64,000 nt of DNA. It comes from an uncultured Calothrix sp. (GTDB lineage Bacteria; Cyanobacteriota; Cyanobacteriia; Cyanobacteriales; Nostocaceae). Below the pieces are notes generated by a model. The model did not search any database and was not told where the DNA came from. It worked only from the letters and a program-made list of their open reading frames with translations. The number at the start of each line of letters is the position of its first letter. The stretch's first letter is position 1. The position numbers and the translations under genes are program-made. The stretch lies in assembly GCA_937973965.1 (NCBI GenBank), contig CALJJQ010000008.1, positions 1 to 64,000 on the forward strand. The letters are read 5' to 3'. Of this stretch, positions 17,048 to 27,204 are shown in pieces.

Positions 17048-17204
17048 AGTTCGGCGGAAAAGTTTTTTTGTGAAGGTAGGGAATAGGCAATAGGGAGTAG
17101 GAAGTAGTTTTATGCCTACGGATTCCACTTTTCACAAGGCCCAAAAAACAAAAGATGCTAAGAAACGCGATATATCGCGTCTTTACTACATTTCCGCAAG
17201 CCCT
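17048..17204 (+). repeat. Family B dispersed repeat (MITE-like), copy 1
   Basis: Left end AGTTCGGCGGAAAAG and right end TTTCCGCAAGCCCT are inverted repeats. The interior includes GTGAAGGTAGGGAA, CACTTTTCACAAGGCCC and the palindrome CGCGATATATCGCG. Related copies are at 50459-50606, 55130-55334 and 62666-62871. Confidence 0.7.
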
Positions 17205-17362
17205 GACATAAGTCTAGTCAAATCTATTTAATCGATTGGCGATCGCGTCCTAAATTTGCTTCATAAGTTCGTGGTAAGTTGGTTCGGTGTTTCTAGTAAA
17301 GCTAAAGAAACAAGACATTTTCGTCACGAAAGACGAACAATTGTAAAAGAAGATTGATATTA

Positions 17363-17411
17363 GTTGTCAACCATACCGATGAGGTATGACACTAAGGGTA
17401 TGGCGAACAAC
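17363..17411 (+). promoter_or_regulatory. Candidate structured leader with alternative stems
   Basis: CCATACC (17371-17377) can pair with GGTATG at 17383-17388, or with GGTATGG at 17397-17403. The second fold is extended by GTTGT (17363-17367) with ACAAC (17407-17411) across a symmetric 3-by-3 internal loop. The two folds are mutually exclusive. The segment lies about 100-150 bases upstream of the following membrane protein gene. Whether it is transcribed is not known. Confidence 0.3.
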
Positions 17412-17509
17412 ATCTCTGCTGCATAGTGTTTTGTTTGATTGATATCTGAAGCTTTGTCCAACTCAAAGTTTCCCAACACGCAAATTATCCCAGTGCTTGT
17501 AAGGAAGGG

Positions 17510-18046
17510 ATGTTGTCGCCAATTATTTCCCAATCAAAATTGTTTGTCATTATTCCCATGCGTGTAATATCGACTCTTGAATTTAAACAAACAAATTGGC
17601 AAACAGCCATATTGTTGATTTTAGGCTTTTGGCTGAGTGCAATTCTGTTACTTGACTGGGTAGTTATGCCTAGTTTGTATGTTTCCGGAATGATGACGAC
17701 GGATGGTTTTGCCTCCGCAGGTTATTCCGTGTTTTGGATTTTTAATCGTTTAGAATTGATTGCCGCAGCACTGATTGTGAGTGGAAGTTTTGCCTTAGCA
17801 AAGCAATTGCAAATATCCGGATTCAAAATGGTGATCGCAATTTTGCTATTGGCTGTATCCTTACTAGAGACATATTTTTTAACACCCCAGATGTCAGCGA
17901 TCGCAATTAACTTAAATCCCTTTGGCGATGTATCTTGCACTCCTGCGGGTATGAATTTTTGGCATGGTCTGTACTGGGGTTTAGAAGTAACGAAGTTAGC
18001 TGTTTTGGGGGTATTACTCAAATCATTTTGGCCCCATCAATCGTGA
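17510..18046 (+). CDS. Hypothetical integral membrane protein
   Basis: Up to 178 residues; ATG 17510 has AAGGA directly upstream, and ATG 17558 (MRVISTLEF) is an alternative. About four hydrophobic segments are visible: TAILLILGFWLSAILLLDWVVM, LIAAALIVSGSFAL, MVIAILLLAVSLLETYFL and a C-terminal HGLYWGLEVTKLAVLGVLL. The layout resembles small DUF4149-like four-helix membrane proteins, but I cannot assign the family firmly. Function is unknown. Confidence 0.65.
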   Translation: MLSPIISQSKLFVIIPMRVISTLEFKQTNWQTAILLILGFWLSAILLLDWVVMPSLYVSGMMTTDGFASAGYSVFWIFNRLELIAAALIVSGSFALAKQLQISGFKMVIAILLLAVSLLETYFLTPQMSAIAINLNPFGDVSCTPAGMNFWHGLYWGLEVTKLAVLGVLLKSFWPHQS

Positions 18047-18124
18047 GGAAAGTAGAAGGGATAGAGGTTTAATTCTTCATCCCTGATAGTATTCGGCCAC
18101 ATTAATAATTTTGATGGGTAAGGA

Positions 18125-18189
18125 AAGGCACGTAGTTGGGCTTTAGCGCTTCATAATAACACTTTGTCGGAGCTAAAGCCACAACTACA
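18125..18189. repeat. Family D hairpin repeat, copy 2
   Basis: CGTAGTTGGGCTTTAGCGC and GCTAAAGCCACAACTAC form an imperfect 17-bp hairpin around a TAATAACACTTTGTCGG loop. It lies between convergent genes and could also end transcripts from both sides. Confidence 0.75.
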
Positions 18190-18250
18190 AACCCCCTTAA
18201 AACTTGTGTAGTCGAACACTAACACAAATATTTTGAATATTTTGGATTGA

Positions 18251-19252
18251 TTAACTTCCATTTACCAGCAACAATTTCGCGGTTTCAGCGATAACTGTTG
18301 GATTTTGCCAGTAATTATTGTGAGCATCACCGGGATGGTCACTGGTATCGACTTGAAACTCCATAATTGCCGGGGATGGTTGATACAGACGACGGGTTCC
18401 GAAGCCTAAAATATCATCGATGTCGTAGAAAATTTTCCACTTGACTGTTTGCTGGCTGAGAATACCAATATCTCTAGCATTGAGTAATTGCTCTGCTGCC
18501 AACATTTCCACAATTTTAGGTTTGCGCATGGCAAACAGGGGAATTTGGGAAGCAGTGCTAGTTAGGGAACCAACGACCAACTCTCCCCTTTGAGCCTTGT
18601 TACGCCACCAACGGAAGCGATTCACATCTTCAGTCGAGCCTTGCTGATAAAAATCCGGTTCGTGGTCAGGAGCAAATAATCCGTAGAGAAAATCATGGCA
18701 GAGGGTGACACCTAAACTGTGTCCCACCAAGTGTAGACGCACATCTTTTGCATCCCGATATAAATCGAGTTTTTCCAGCACCTGTCCGTAAACAACTTGT
18801 CTGATGAGGGTTTCCCCCTCCTGAGAACAGTAAAAAATTACATCTCCAAATCCCATAATCATCACAGATTCGCGCAATCCAATGATTAGTTGGCGAATTA
18901 TCGGCGTAAAGCTGGGAAAATCCATTTTATTCGCAGTTAATTCTGCCATTTTCACATTTGTTGAGTCATTATCCCTTTGAATCGCTTCCCAACTAACCCG
19001 ACTGTGGAGAAAATTTTGCGATCGCATTAATTTTTGGTCAGTACGTAATGCCGATAAATCGGGAGGTGGTGTCTCTGGTAACTCGTGTCCCCACTCCACC
19101 CCAATATATCCGATGGGGAAAATCTCCTGAAGTTGGGGAGCATTTTTCACCAAAGCTTGCCAAAAGGGTTCGTATAAATCAAAGGGCGATCGCGGTTTAT
19201 TGCTGGGACTCATCCCATGCATCATCATCAGTATATTAATGGGTTTGGACAT
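18251..19252 (-). CDS. Alpha/beta-hydrolase-like protein with GHSLG nucleophile motif
   Basis: A 333-residue cytoplasmic protein (no signal peptide). The nucleophile elbow VRLHLVGHSLGVTLCHDFL lies near residues 168-186 and has the G-x-S-x-G lipase/esterase form. MMMHGM near the N-terminus fits an oxyanion-strand position. A late Asp-rich DIDDILG and a C-terminal STDHPGDAHNNYWQNP could supply the acid and His (not proven). I know cyanobacterial homologues only as hypothetical proteins; the substrate is unknown. Confidence 0.6.
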   Translation of the reverse strand: MSKPINILMMMHGMSPSNKPRSPFDLYEPFWQALVKNAPQLQEIFPIGYIGVEWGHELPETPPPDLSALRTDQKLMRSQNFLHSRVSWEAIQRDNDSTNVKMAELTANKMDFPSFTPIIRQLIIGLRESVMIMGFGDVIFYCSQEGETLIRQVVYGQVLEKLDLYRDAKDVRLHLVGHSLGVTLCHDFLYGLFAPDHEPDFYQQGSTEDVNRFRWWRNKAQRGELVVGSLTSTASQIPLFAMRKPKIVEMLAAEQLLNARDIGILSQQTVKWKIFYDIDDILGFGTRRLYQPSPAIMEFQVDTSDHPGDAHNNYWQNPTVIAETAKLLLVNGS

Positions 19253-19557
19253 AATTGAGACATCGTTTTGATTAAATTGTCCATATTAAGCCATTAATCA
19301 CAAAACTGCGAATGGGTCAGAGCATTTTGGATTTTGGATTAGAACTTACCCATGCAAGGTTTCTCAGCCCTTGTATACCTAATTTGGAAAACACTTTTTG
19401 GGTAAAACACCCATCCCAAGCTGACAAGATATTCATTCAGTTCCCCATATCATGTGGACACAACCAAAAAAGGAGATAGCTCATTCCCACTCCCTCAACA
19501 TCAAGCGAGTCCCAAAATAAGTACTATAATTTGGGATGGTGCAAAGAGGGGGTATAA

Positions 19558-20037
19558 ATGTTCGTTCGCCATCGATACATAGTTATAGGTTTGGTTGGTT
19601 GGGTGGTGAGTATCGCGATCGCAGGTTGTGCGGAAACAAAATTAGCCCAATGTGAAAAGTTGATTGGAAAGGTGAATCAGGGGATATCCCTATTGGAAAA
19701 AAATAAGGGTTCCCAGGTGACGACTAGTTTACAACTAGCTAGGGATTTAAAGGAAGTGTCTAAATCTACTCAAGATTTAAATTTGTCTGACCCCACTTTG
19801 AAGGGGTATCAAACTCAGTTTGTAGATATTTTTAATACGGTGAGTGAAAATATTGACAAAGCTGCTAAAGCCCTTGGTACATCCAAAAATGCCAAAGCGG
19901 ATACGGAAGGACGGAAAAAAATCAAACAAGCTCGCAACGAAATTAATACAGCTGGCAAAAAGAATGAACAAGCTGCTAAGAAATCCGATCAAATCGCTAA
20001 TCAGTTAAGTAAGTATTGCGCTCAGAAGGAGTTATAG
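19558..20037 (+). CDS. Small helical lipoprotein
   Basis: A 159-residue protein with a strong GAGGGGG ribosome site. The signal peptide ends in the lipobox AIAGC (Cys about 24). The mature part is rich in Lys and predicted coiled coil (ISLLEKNKGSQVTTSLQLARDLKEVSK, KKIKQARNEINTAGKKNEQAAKKSDQIANQLSK). There is a Cys near each end of the mature part (LAQCEKL, KYCAQ). I recognise no named family; an envelope structural role is only a guess. Confidence 0.65.
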   Translation: MFVRHRYIVIGLVGWVVSIAIAGCAETKLAQCEKLIGKVNQGISLLEKNKGSQVTTSLQLARDLKEVSKSTQDLNLSDPTLKGYQTQFVDIFNTVSENIDKAAKALGTSKNAKADTEGRKKIKQARNEINTAGKKNEQAAKKSDQIANQLSKYCAQKEL

Positions 20038-20282
20038 TAATTTGTAATTCGTAATTCGTAATTTTTAATAGCCTAGTACTCCACCAGATGAATTTTGGTG
20101 GATAAAAAACAATACGCTTGGTGTTAAAGATAACTGTAGGTTGAGTTGAGGCTTTGCATAGACTGTTGATTTTGTTGAAATTTACCCAAAGGTACACAGC
20201 CTAGTCTCTGCCTCTACATTCTTCAACCCAATCTACCCAATAATCAGACTTTTAAGTCTAACTGAACTGTATTGGGATAAAA

Positions 20283-20504
20283 AAGGCACGTAGTAGCGCT
20301 TTAGCGCCTTTATCATCAAAATCTTATTCATTAGTTGGGAACAAAGTTAATAACTTGCTCGGTTCCAGTTTTACTGATTTTATTCTCAATCTAATAGGAG
20401 GTTTTTAAAAACTTCTATTTCCCACGAATAATTCTGGAAAAAAGTTTCAGGCTTTATGACTCATCTTAAGTCTTAAGCTAGCTTATTTGTCGGAGTACTC
20501 ACGT
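20283..20504. repeat. Family C element, diverged copy with a family D half-hairpin
   Basis: The core from about 20325 (TTAGTTGGGAACAAAGTTAATAAC, TTTTATTCTCAA, AGGAGGTTTTTAAAAACTTC, AGTTTCAGGCTTTATGACTCATC) matches the family C copies at 50612-50858 and 57166-57395. The right end is GTACTCACGT at 20504. The left end is replaced by a family D-like AAGGCACGTAGTAGCGCTTTAGCGCC. The rest of the 20038-20621 gap shows no gene. Confidence 0.65.
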
Positions 20505-20621
20505 TAATTTTAAAAGCTAAAAAATATGGCAATGATTTCTGAGATTATGTCTGTTGCCTAATTTTCAAGAATTAGAATCAAAACATCGACTAGTAGGTTG
20601 AAGAAAAATAGGAGACAAATA

Positions 20622-21397
20622 ATGCTAGGTGCGATCGCAGGTGATATTATCGGTTCTGTATACGAAAAAGACAACCTGAAAACCAAGGAATTTCCCCTAT
20701 TTCATATCCATTCCCGTCCCACTGATGACACAATCCTCACCATTGCCACAGCAGAAGTAGTCCTTGGTGGTAATGGCAACTACACTGAAGTTGACAAAAC
20801 CTATTGTCGTCGTTATCCCTATGCTGGCTATGGTAGATCATTTTACAGCTGGGCACACTCAAACTTTCCCACACCCTACAATAGTTTTGGCAATGGTGCA
20901 GCTATGCCCGTGAGTCCAATTGGTTTTGCCTATCATACCCTGGAAATGGTTTTGCAGCAAGCCGAGCGCAGTGCAGCCGTCACTCACGACCATCCGGAAG
21001 GGATTAAAGGAGCTCAAGCAACTGCTAGCGCCATATTCCTTGCTCGTCAGGGAAAAACAAAACAGTCATCCGCGAATACATCGAAAACACCTTTGGTTAC
21101 AACCTCAACTTTACCCCCGATCAAATCCGACCCATCTACCAGTTCGATGTCAGCTGTCAGGGTTCGGTTCCCCAAGCAATTGTTGCTTTTTTGGCATCAA
21201 CCAACTTAGAGGATGCCATCCGTACCGCCGTATCTCTCGGTGGTGATAGTGATACAATTGCCTGTATTGCTGGGGGTATTGCCGAGGCATTTTATGGAGG
21301 TGTTCCCGAAGCGATCGCCCAAGTTGCTTTGGCAAAACTGGATTTACCGTTGCGCAGTATTGTGGAAAATTTTCGGACACGATACTACCAAAATTGA
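20622..21397 (+). pseudogene. ADP-ribosylglycohydrolase family protein, frameshifted
   Basis: The start is ATG 20622 with AGGAGA upstream. The first part has the family N-terminus (MLGAIAGDIIGSVYE) and the metal-site motif RPTDDTILT. Near 21051-21064, in an A-rich run (GGAAAAACAAAACAG), the frame breaks. The protein continues in the -1 frame as KTVIREYIENTFGYNLNF and then LGGDSDTIACIAGGIAEAF, the second metal-binding motif. Without a shift the product ends at 21209 and lacks that motif, so the enzyme should be dead. A one-base deletion or a sequencing error in the run explains it best. Confidence 0.85.
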
Positions 21398-21423
21398 GAG
21401 GAGAAGTGTGAGGATGCGATCGC

Positions 21424-22893
<1,470 letters not shown>

Positions 22894-22958
22894 TCAATAA
22901 GTTGATACTCAATCTCAAAAACTCCCAATTTCAAATCTCAAATCCAAAATTCTTGTTT

Positions 22959-23708
22959 TTAAGCATTAGGGAAAAGCCGAGCTATTTCCGAGTCATCAAA
23001 AGCACCCGTAGCAAATTCTTCCCCTAATAGCATGTCGTTATCTTCGTCATTTTTGACAGCAGAATTGGACTCCTCTCCCCACACATCCATCAACACATCA
23101 CCAAATCCGGTTTCTTCCCCAGCAGTATTAAAATCAGCCAAAGAATTTTCTTCCTGTGTCTGGGTAGTAAAGGAACTGTCCCCATCAAAGGAAACATCAC
23201 CGAATTCATCATCACTATTCATTACCGCAGCTTGATGCTTGTCAGATTTAGGTGCTTCCTCGGTTGACGAAACGGCAGAAATTTCATCTACCATCTCTTC
23301 CTCTAAGTCCTCTGAAGATGACTCCATACTAAAACCTTGGGTCATAGCAACTTCTGCAAATCCACTTGTATCCATCGGTGAATCCGAATCATCACCGTAG
23401 TTAGCTGCTGTTTCCCCGTAGCCTGTACTATTACCCAAAGCCACATCTGGATCAAAGTTTAAACCCAAAACCTCAATTAAAGTATCCGCATCCGCATTTA
23501 ACTTAGAAAAAGGCAACATCAACTGCGCCAATTTTGGCTCTAGAGCGTTGACAACCCCCAGGATGAGGTATGACGGTGGTCGCTTACCCCCATCGGGTGT
23601 ATAGACCGATTCAACCTGCATGTGGAGCTTAATCCAGTCATGGTTCGCTTGGAAAAATTGTAACCACTTCTGTTTTAACGATTCTGTAAAGCTGTAAAAA
23701 AATGCCAT
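22959..23708 (-). CDS. DUF5331 protein between chlL and chlN
   Basis: The start is ATG 23708 (MAFFYSFTESLKQKWLQFFQ), giving 249 residues; an upstream in-frame start would overlap chlL. The first ~90 residues are a conserved helical domain (WIKLHMQVESVYTPDGGKRPPSYLILGVVNALEPKLAQLMLPF) that I know as DUF5331. The rest is a long acidic, Ser-rich and probably disordered tail ending in GAFDDSEIARLFPNA, whose last residues look like a short conserved docking motif. Its position inside the dark-operative chlorophyll operon suggests a DPOR-linked role; that is inference. Confidence 0.8.
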   Translation of the reverse strand: MAFFYSFTESLKQKWLQFFQANHDWIKLHMQVESVYTPDGGKRPPSYLILGVVNALEPKLAQLMLPFSKLNADADTLIEVLGLNFDPDVALGNSTGYGETAANYGDDSDSPMDTSGFAEVAMTQGFSMESSSEDLEEEMVDEISAVSSTEEAPKSDKHQAAVMNSDDEFGDVSFDGDSSFTTQTQEENSLADFNTAGEETGFGDVLMDVWGEESNSAVKNDEDNDMLLGEEFATGAFDDSEIARLFPNA

Positions 23709-23739
23709 ATTCCCCATCCTTAGGAAGTAGATGAATGTT

Positions 23740-24606
23740 TTATACAATCATCAAGTCTAATTCCTCTTCCGGAGAAGGAACCTGTGGTTTATTCGGATTT
23801 AAGTAAAAATCCGATAACAATGCAAATAATTCTCGGTCTTGCGCATCCTTGGGAACCACTCCTTCCGGTCGCGCTAGCAGTTGGTCGGCAATGTTGAGGT
23901 AGTAATCACACACGTAATTTAAAGAAGGGTCAGTTTCAGCCATTTCAAACAGGGTTTTGCCTTTAACTCGGGAAACCCGGATATCTTCGATTAAAGGTAA
24001 TACCTCTAATACTGGCATGGGAACTGCATCGATGTATTTATTAATCAAGTCACGCTTGGATGTGCGATTACCGATTAATCCAGCTAACCGCAATTGGTGG
24101 GTACGGGCTTTTTCCCGGACGGAAGCAGCGATGCGATTGGCTGCAAACAAGGCATCAAAGCCATTATCGGTGACTATCACACAGTAATCAGCGTAATTCA
24201 AGGGTGCAGCAAAACCACCACACACCACGTCACCTAAAACGTCAAACAAGATTACATCATACTCATCAAAGGCATTAAGTTCCTTCAGTAGTTTTACTGT
24301 TTCCCCGACAACATAACCACCACATCCAGCACCCGCGGGGGGACCACCAGCTTCCACACAATCGACACCGCCATAACCTTTGTAAATCACATCTTCTGGC
24401 CAAATATCTTCGTAATGATATTTTTTTTCTTGTAAGGTATCGATAATCGTAGGAATTAAAAAACCTGTCAAGGTAAATGTGCTGTCGTGTTTGGGGTCAC
24501 AGCCAATTTGCAGGACTTTTTTACCCCGTTTTGCTAGTGCTACAGAAATATTGCAGCTAGTTGTGGATTTACCAATGCCACCTTTGCCGTAAACTGCTAG
24601 TTTCAC
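23740..24606 (-). CDS. chlL: Light-independent protochlorophyllide reductase iron protein
   Basis: A 288-residue NifH-like ATPase that passes electrons to ChlN-ChlB. The GTG start gives [15 protein letters not shown], with the P-loop at residues 8-16. The two Cys that bind the intersubunit [4Fe-4S] cluster are in GAGCGGY and GDVVCGGF. It is the first gene of the chlL-DUF5331-chlN set. Confidence 0.98.
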   Translation of the reverse strand: MKLAVYGKGGIGKSTTSCNISVALAKRGKKVLQIGCDPKHDSTFTLTGFLIPTIIDTLQEKKYHYEDIWPEDVIYKGYGGVDCVEAGGPPAGAGCGGYVVGETVKLLKELNAFDEYDVILFDVLGDVVCGGFAAPLNYADYCVIVTDNGFDALFAANRIAASVREKARTHQLRLAGLIGNRTSKRDLINKYIDAVPMPVLEVLPLIEDIRVSRVKGKTLFEMAETDPSLNYVCDYYLNIADQLLARPEGVVPKDAQDRELFALLSDFYLNPNKPQVPSPEEELDLMIV

Positions 24607-25015
24607 TTTTCCCTACCCCCTATTATTTGTAGGTTCAATCCAAAATCATGCCAAAATCATTGATTGTGCCGCTAGCTGGCTATCAGTGAGTTCTGATGAA
24701 TGCCATTATTGTGCAGATTTGCCAGAAAATAAAGGGGTTATTTTTTTAAAAAGTCGAGATAATGAGAATAAAAAAAATTAATTTATAATTTGAGTGATTA
24801 TAAAGCTTTTGAAAGCTTATAAAATCCTTCAAAAAAGTAAAATATACTTTTTTGTTATTCTTTTAAATTAATTAGTTACAATAGACAAATATATTCCAAA
24901 TCGCGTAAAGGTGCTAATAAGCAAAGAATTTTGTTTATTCATTGTTAGCCGTGGCGAAGTCTGTTCGTGAAAATTAGGGTCAAACCCACATTCACACCTT
25001 GATTACAAATATTTA
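24607..25015. other. A+T-rich upstream region of the chlL operon
   Basis: About 400 bases without a gene. The part 24720-24900 is strongly A+T-rich with AAAGCTTTTGAAAGCTTATAAAATCC and could hold the operon promoter; no operator is recognised. Confidence 0.4.
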
Positions 25016-25294
25016 TTACAAATCCAATTTCGGAAATGTTTCGTTTTCCGAGGTTTTTGAACTGGCCATTTCTTGTAAAGACTGCCAACCGGATTCCCAC
25101 TGGGAACGGTCTTGTAATAGCTTGGCATTAATCCAGAAACGAACATTAGGGTCACAAGCAGCAACCATTTCCGCGTAGACCCATTTTCCTTGGTTTTTGC
25201 GATTAATGACGCGAAAATGTCGCCAACCATCGATTTTTTGCTGTGCTGTCCATTTAGAACCGAGAAGATAGGGAAATTTGATTTTTTTGACCAT
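25016..25294 (-). CDS. TIGR02450-type small conserved protein
   Basis: The start is placed at ATG 25294 (MVKKIKFPYLLGSKWTAQQK), giving 92 residues; the open frame upstream looks non-coding. The core KIDGWRHFRVINRKNQGKWVYAEMVAACDPNVRFWINAKLLQDRSQWESGWQSL is the Trp-rich conserved block of the TIGR02450 family found in cyanobacteria and proteobacteria. Function is unknown. It lies just downstream of the SirB1-like gene on the same strand. Confidence 0.75.
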   Translation of the reverse strand: MVKKIKFPYLLGSKWTAQQKIDGWRHFRVINRKNQGKWVYAEMVAACDPNVRFWINAKLLQDRSQWESGWQSLQEMASSKTSENETFPKLDL

Positions 25295-25403
25295 GGGGGT
25301 TGAACATGCGAAGGCACAAGGATGCTTAGGAATTAAACTAGTAGGCAAAGTTATTTTCAAATAAGAAGGTTTTGTACAGTGTTTTGGCAACATCTAAGTA
25401 TTC

Positions 25404-26234
25404 TCATTTTTGACGAATTTGGTCGAGGATGTGGTGAATTGTGATGGTATCTTGGGCATTGGGAACCTGATTGAGGTAAGTTTCTAGGTCTTTAGCTGCG
25501 AGGTGGAATTGTCCTAATCGATAGTGTAGTAGTCCGCGATCGCGAATTTCCAGGATAGCTTGGGGGAATAGTAATAATAACCTTTCGACAACTGCAAGGG
25601 CTTTTTCCAGATGATTGGAGGTTTCTTGGTGTATATAAATTGACTTGAGATTCATGAGGATACGTGCCAAGAAATTGCGATTATTTACTGTTGCTAAAAA
25701 TTCTGGTTGCAGTTGGACTTGATGATTAAAAATTTGGTTGAGTTTATCTTGGCAATCTTGGGGAAAGAGGATTTCACCGCGATTAAATGCATCGATGAAA
25801 ATCTCCATCTCTGGAAAGTTAGGACGAATGAGAAAATGTCCTGGCATTCCGACTCCCGACATGGGAAAGTTGATCCGTCGAGCTATTTCTATGTATACTA
25901 ATGCTAAAGTGATGGGGATTCCCGTGCGTCTGTCGATAACCCGATTCAAAAAGCTATTTTCCGGATCGTAGTAGTTTTTTGTGTTACCTTTGAAACCTAA
26001 ATCATCGTATAAATACTGATTAATCGTTTTGATGATTAGGAGGGGATAATTTTGAGAGGGTAATCTTTCCTGCAACTCATCCGCCATTGTGTCAAGGGCG
26101 TTGATATATTCTTGTGGATCGAGGTGGGGATATTCCTCTTGGGCTATGTATAAAGCTGCCTTGGCTAAATCAATTTGCTCATCAGGCTGTTGAACTTCTT
26201 GGTAAAAATATTGCCGCGCTGATGAGAGATACAT
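25404..26234 (-). CDS. SirB1-like transglutaminase-fold/TPR protein
   Basis: The start is ATG 26234 (MYLSSARQYFYQEV), about 276 residues. The centre carries the SirB1/Transglut_core2 signature FLNRVIDRRTGIPITLALVYIEIARR, followed by VGMPGHFLIRP, where the His is the usual conserved residue. The C-terminal third (LEKALAVVERLLLLFPQAILEIRDRGLLHYRLGQFHLAAKDLETYL) is a TPR-like pair. The catalytic Cys of true transglutaminases is not obvious, as is usual for this family. The biochemical role is not established. Confidence 0.8.
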   Translation of the reverse strand: MYLSSARQYFYQEVQQPDEQIDLAKAALYIAQEEYPHLDPQEYINALDTMADELQERLPSQNYPLLIIKTINQYLYDDLGFKGNTKNYYDPENSFLNRVIDRRTGIPITLALVYIEIARRINFPMSGVGMPGHFLIRPNFPEMEIFIDAFNRGEILFPQDCQDKLNQIFNHQVQLQPEFLATVNNRNFLARILMNLKSIYIHQETSNHLEKALAVVERLLLLFPQAILEIRDRGLLHYRLGQFHLAAKDLETYLNQVPNAQDTITIHHILDQIRQK

Positions 26235-26552
26235 AATCATACTTGAATTCAACCACATTAGTTATTCTACAGTTTCATGCCACTTTGGGAAAATCCTGCT
26301 GCTGGACATGATATTCAGTTCTCAATCATGCGATCGCAATTTATTAGTCTACTAAGTAGGTAGGTGCAATTAAACATAAAACCGCAACATAACCAATCAT
26401 TCAGCTCCAAGCCCTACTCCCGTACAGACGCGATATATTGCGTCTCTCCCTACTCCCTGATCTCAACGACAATTTGTACCACCCACCTAGTTAGTATGAC
26501 TAGTGAGAATCAAGGCGATCGCCTTGGGGAAAAACCGATTAAAATAGGAGTA

Positions 26553-27173
26553 TCAGCGACGAATGACGATTTCCACTCGCCGGTTTTTTTGTCGTCCTTC
26601 AGGGTTATCTGAGCCATCTGTCCTTGTATTCGCAGCTACCGGTCTAGATTCACCATAGCCGACGGTAGTCATGCGAGATGCAGCGATATTTCCCTGTTTT
26701 TGTAACCACTGCTTGACAGCGATCGCGCGACGTACTGATAAGTCTTGATTATAGGAATCACTACCGATTGCATCCGTATGTCCTTGAATTTGCAGCGAAT
26801 TCTGGGGATAGTGTTTAGCGATCGCAGCACTAATTTGTCCCAGAGCGGTTTCCGCATCAGGTCGCAGGATGGCTTGATCAAAGTCGAAGAGGATATCGGC
26901 AGCAATGGTAATTATAGTGGTCTTTTTGTCCTGGTGGACGCGAATACCAGGGAAGGTGATTTCCGGAATTTTGATTTCAGGAATCGTCACCCTGGGAATT
27001 CTGATTTTTGGTCCATTAACCGTTGGTCTTTTAACTGTTGCATAACTAGACTGAGGCAAAGAAGATAAAACTGGTTGCAACCCCATAGCCTCAGACGGTA
27101 AATGATAAACAATGGTAAAACCTGATGAACCGACAAATAATGCCAATATGCGAATCAGATTTAGCGATCGCAT
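26553..27173 (-). CDS. OmpA-family outer-membrane/peptidoglycan-binding protein
   Basis: The start is ATG 27173 (MRSLNLIRILALFVGSSGF) with a strong AGGAGG upstream. A signal peptide is followed by a short linker of repeated RIP/EIKIPEITFPG strands, then a full OmpA C-terminal domain: DILFDFDQAILRPDAETALGQI, LQIQGHTDAIGSDSYNQDLSVRRAIAVKQWL and ENRRVE-like QKNRRVEIVIRR. The domain binds peptidoglycan non-covalently. The short N-terminal part lacks a beta barrel, so it is a soluble or anchored OmpA-like protein. It follows the alpha/beta hydrolase gene closely on the same strand. Confidence 0.85.
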   Translation of the reverse strand: MRSLNLIRILALFVGSSGFTIVYHLPSEAMGLQPVLSSLPQSSYATVKRPTVNGPKIRIPRVTIPEIKIPEITFPGIRVHQDKKTTIITIAADILFDFDQAILRPDAETALGQISAAIAKHYPQNSLQIQGHTDAIGSDSYNQDLSVRRAIAVKQWLQKQGNIAASRMTTVGYGESRPVAANTRTDGSDNPEGRQKNRRVEIVIRR

Positions 27174-27204
27174 TTTTGTATTACCTCCTGAGAATTTTGA
27201 GTAT

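Larger units (their letters stand above)
16418..17509. other. 1.1-kb gene-free region with repeats and a possible structured leader
   Basis: No coding region is seen. It holds a family B-like end (TTCGGCGGAAAAAATACTTT near 16613), an inverted family A copy, a full family B copy, and from about 17363 an RNA-like segment with alternative pairings just before the membrane protein gene. Confidence 0.6.

Noticed and set aside
17371-17411. Hammerhead ribozyme, suggested by CCGATGAGG and CGAAC
   Set aside because: The CTGATGA and GAAA core bases are not matched and the third stem is missing.
21051-21064. Programmed -1 frameshift in the glycohydrolase gene
   Set aside because: The run does not form a proper X-XXY-YYZ slippery heptamer in the reading phase and no downstream stem is evident; deletion or sequencing error is simpler.
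26364-26612. Plus-strand reading frame of 82 residues upstream of the OmpA-like gene
   Set aside because: It runs through heptamer and palindrome repeats and overlaps the real OmpA-like gene on the other strand.
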